Below, one piece after another: positions 62,948-64,000 of a DNA stretch of 64,000 nt; the stretch's first letter is position 1; the number at the start of each line of letters is the position of its first letter. Source of the DNA: Paenibacillus aceti (GTDB lineage: Bacteria; Bacillota; Bacilli; Paenibacillales; Paenibacillaceae); contig NZ_KZ987724.1 of assembly GCF_003614185.1 (NCBI RefSeq), forward strand, positions 3,934,107-3,998,106. Reading direction: 5' to 3'. Position numbers and translations under genes: made by a program. The notes beneath the pieces are model-generated. The model was given only the letters and a program-made list of their open reading frames with translations. It did not search any database and was not told the DNA's origin.

Positions 62948-64000
62948 ATGAAGCAAAGGAGATCAAAGAGCCTGCTTCTCGTCATCACTTACCTGGCTGG
63001 CCTCGGACTAGCCCTATATTGCGAGTCGCATGAGCTGCATCTAATTTTCAGCATTTCGTTGTCATTTACGAACGTCATTCTATTACTCATGCTCCGTTGC
63101 TTCGGGAATATGTATGGCCTTGCTGCCGCTGTGCTTGCATACGGAATGTCTATAACCATGTGGGATAAGCCCTATATCGTCATTCTATCCCTACTTGAGC
63201 TTGTAGCCATCAGCCTGTCCCTAACCTGGAGCAAGAGAGACCGGATGTTACGGACAGACGCCCTGTTCTGGCTGATCATCGGCATCCCTGCGATCTTCCT
63301 GACTTATTGGGGCCTATACCATAAGGTTGGCATCGAGCTGTGGCTGCTGATCACGATCTCTGTCACCAACGGGCTGTTCAATGTCATGTTCGCCGACATC
63401 ATCTGGAAGTACCTGCCCAAGCGTTGGCTCCGGCCGGGAATTTCCTTTCGCAACGAGCCGCTGTTCTTTAGAAAAGTATTATTTCATATTATCATTGTAT
63501 CGATTGCACTGCCATTCCTGATATTCATTCTGAATAATAGCTGGAGCAGCTATGCTTCAGTATCGCAATATTCCTACAAGCTTGCAACCAGCACAGCCAA
63601 CTCGATAGTCAAGGAATTGACAGCATTGCGGCAGACGAAGGGCCAGCCGTTATCCTCAGCGGAGTATCAGAGCTATATTCAAGGACTGATGGATCAACCT
63701 GTCACAGGCAGCTATTATGAGATTGCGATCACTACCCAGAACGACTCCCTCATCGCCTCCACCCATGAAATGAATCTGTCCGGGAGCTCCCGGCCGTACG
63801 GCATCAACTCGCCTCATCGACTGGATCAACCTGATTTCTATCTCCATGTTCCGACCTACAAATCTCGAATCCTGCCGGTTCAAGGATGGTCCGAAGCCTC
63901 TTATGTATACAAAATGCCGCTGAATACACTGGACGCATTGCAGTTACTGATCTGCGTTCCGATGAAGCATGATCAGGAGCTGATCTACAAGCATTTCCTG
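62948..64000 (+). CDS. Membrane sensor protein, N-terminal part (runs off right edge)
   Basis: Open from ATG 62948 to the window end (351 codons, no stop). It starts MKQRRSKSLLLVITYLAGLG and has about six hydrophobic segments to residue 145 (MASE-like membrane module). A further TM (VLFHIIIVSIALPFLIFIL, about 178-196) follows, then an extracellular region (ASVSQYSYKLATSTANSIVK onward) resembling a Cache-type sensor. The kinase or cyclase output domain, if any, lies outside. GGGGCAACTGA is a poor ribosome site, so the start could differ. Confidence 0.75.
   Translation, partial: MKQRRSKSLLLVITYLAGLGLALYCESHELHLIFSISLSFTNVILLLMLRCFGNMYGLAAAVLAYGMSITMWDKPYIVILSLLELVAISLSLTWSKRDRMLRTDALFWLIIGIPAIFLTYWGLYHKVGIELWLLITISVTNGLFNVMFADIIWKYLPKRWLRPGISFRNEPLFFRKVLFHIIIVSIALPFLIFILNNSWSSYASVSQYSYKLATSTANSIVKELTALRQTKGQPLSSAEYQSYIQGLMDQPVTGSYYEIAITTQNDSLIASTHEMNLSGSSRPYGINSPHRLDQPDFYLHVPTYKSRILPVQGWSEASYVYKMPLNTLDALQLLICVPMKHDQELIYKHFL

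Overview
The window looks like chromosomal DNA of a spore-forming Bacillota bacterium, most likely Paenibacillus. Support: a gerA-type germinant-receptor operon, a PdaA-like cortex de-N-acetylase, a YesM/YesN two-component pair beside a CUT1 sugar importer, a Bacillus-type cydABCD cluster, a GltC-like regulator, DUF4023 and other small spore-type proteins, and intergenic repeat families of a kind I associate with Paenibacillus. Both ends cut through genes.

Layout. 1-506: end-truncated siderophore ABC ATPase with a Fur box. 1240-5190: VanY-type carboxypeptidase, AarF/UbiB kinase, phasin-like protein, HemD-like protein. 5328-9433: germination operon gerA-gerC-small ORF-gerB. 9811-12622: chemotaxis receptor, orphan winged-helix regulator and PerR-like regulator. 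12782-17949: FAD/Rieske oxidoreductase, a PadR-DUF1700-DUF4097 operon, and an Nramp Mn transporter. 18195-20867: four-gene membrane glycosylation module (GT-C, GT2, DUF2304, small EamA). 21105-28301: YesM/YesN pair and a lipoprotein-permease-permease sugar importer, separated by three tandem copies of a 166-bp structured element. 28699-32802: MarR-controlled heterodimeric ABC exporter. 32970-35287: PdaA and an amino-acid permease. 35726-37807: LysR regulator divergent from cidA/lrgB-like genes. 38193-39575: glutamate dehydrogenase, whose terminator is split by an intact IS3-family element (39614-41342). 41631-44516: NDH-2, DUF1641 and a GltC-like regulator. 45242-51171: cydABCD. 51406-53851: ABC-2 exporter. 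54096-57988: AT-rich YclNOPQ-like siderophore importer beside a decayed permease. 58791-64000: small spore-type proteins, a frameshifted DUF6081-like gene, two UbiA prenyltransferases, a membrane protein and a sensor protein running off the right end.

Themes. Iron uptake is under Fur (two perfect 7-1-7 boxes). Peroxide/redox control is suggested by a Per box between perR and the FAD/Rieske gene, and respiration by TGTGA-N6-TCACA sites at both cydA and one prenyltransferase gene. The most unusual DNA is (i) the tandem structured element with a divergent inverted copy at 11102-11249 that shows compensatory changes, (ii) the siderophore operon that seems to have landed in an older permease locus, (iii) the IS inside a terminator loop, and (iv) three families of intergenic inverted repeats. 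No tRNA, rRNA or CRISPR array was seen.
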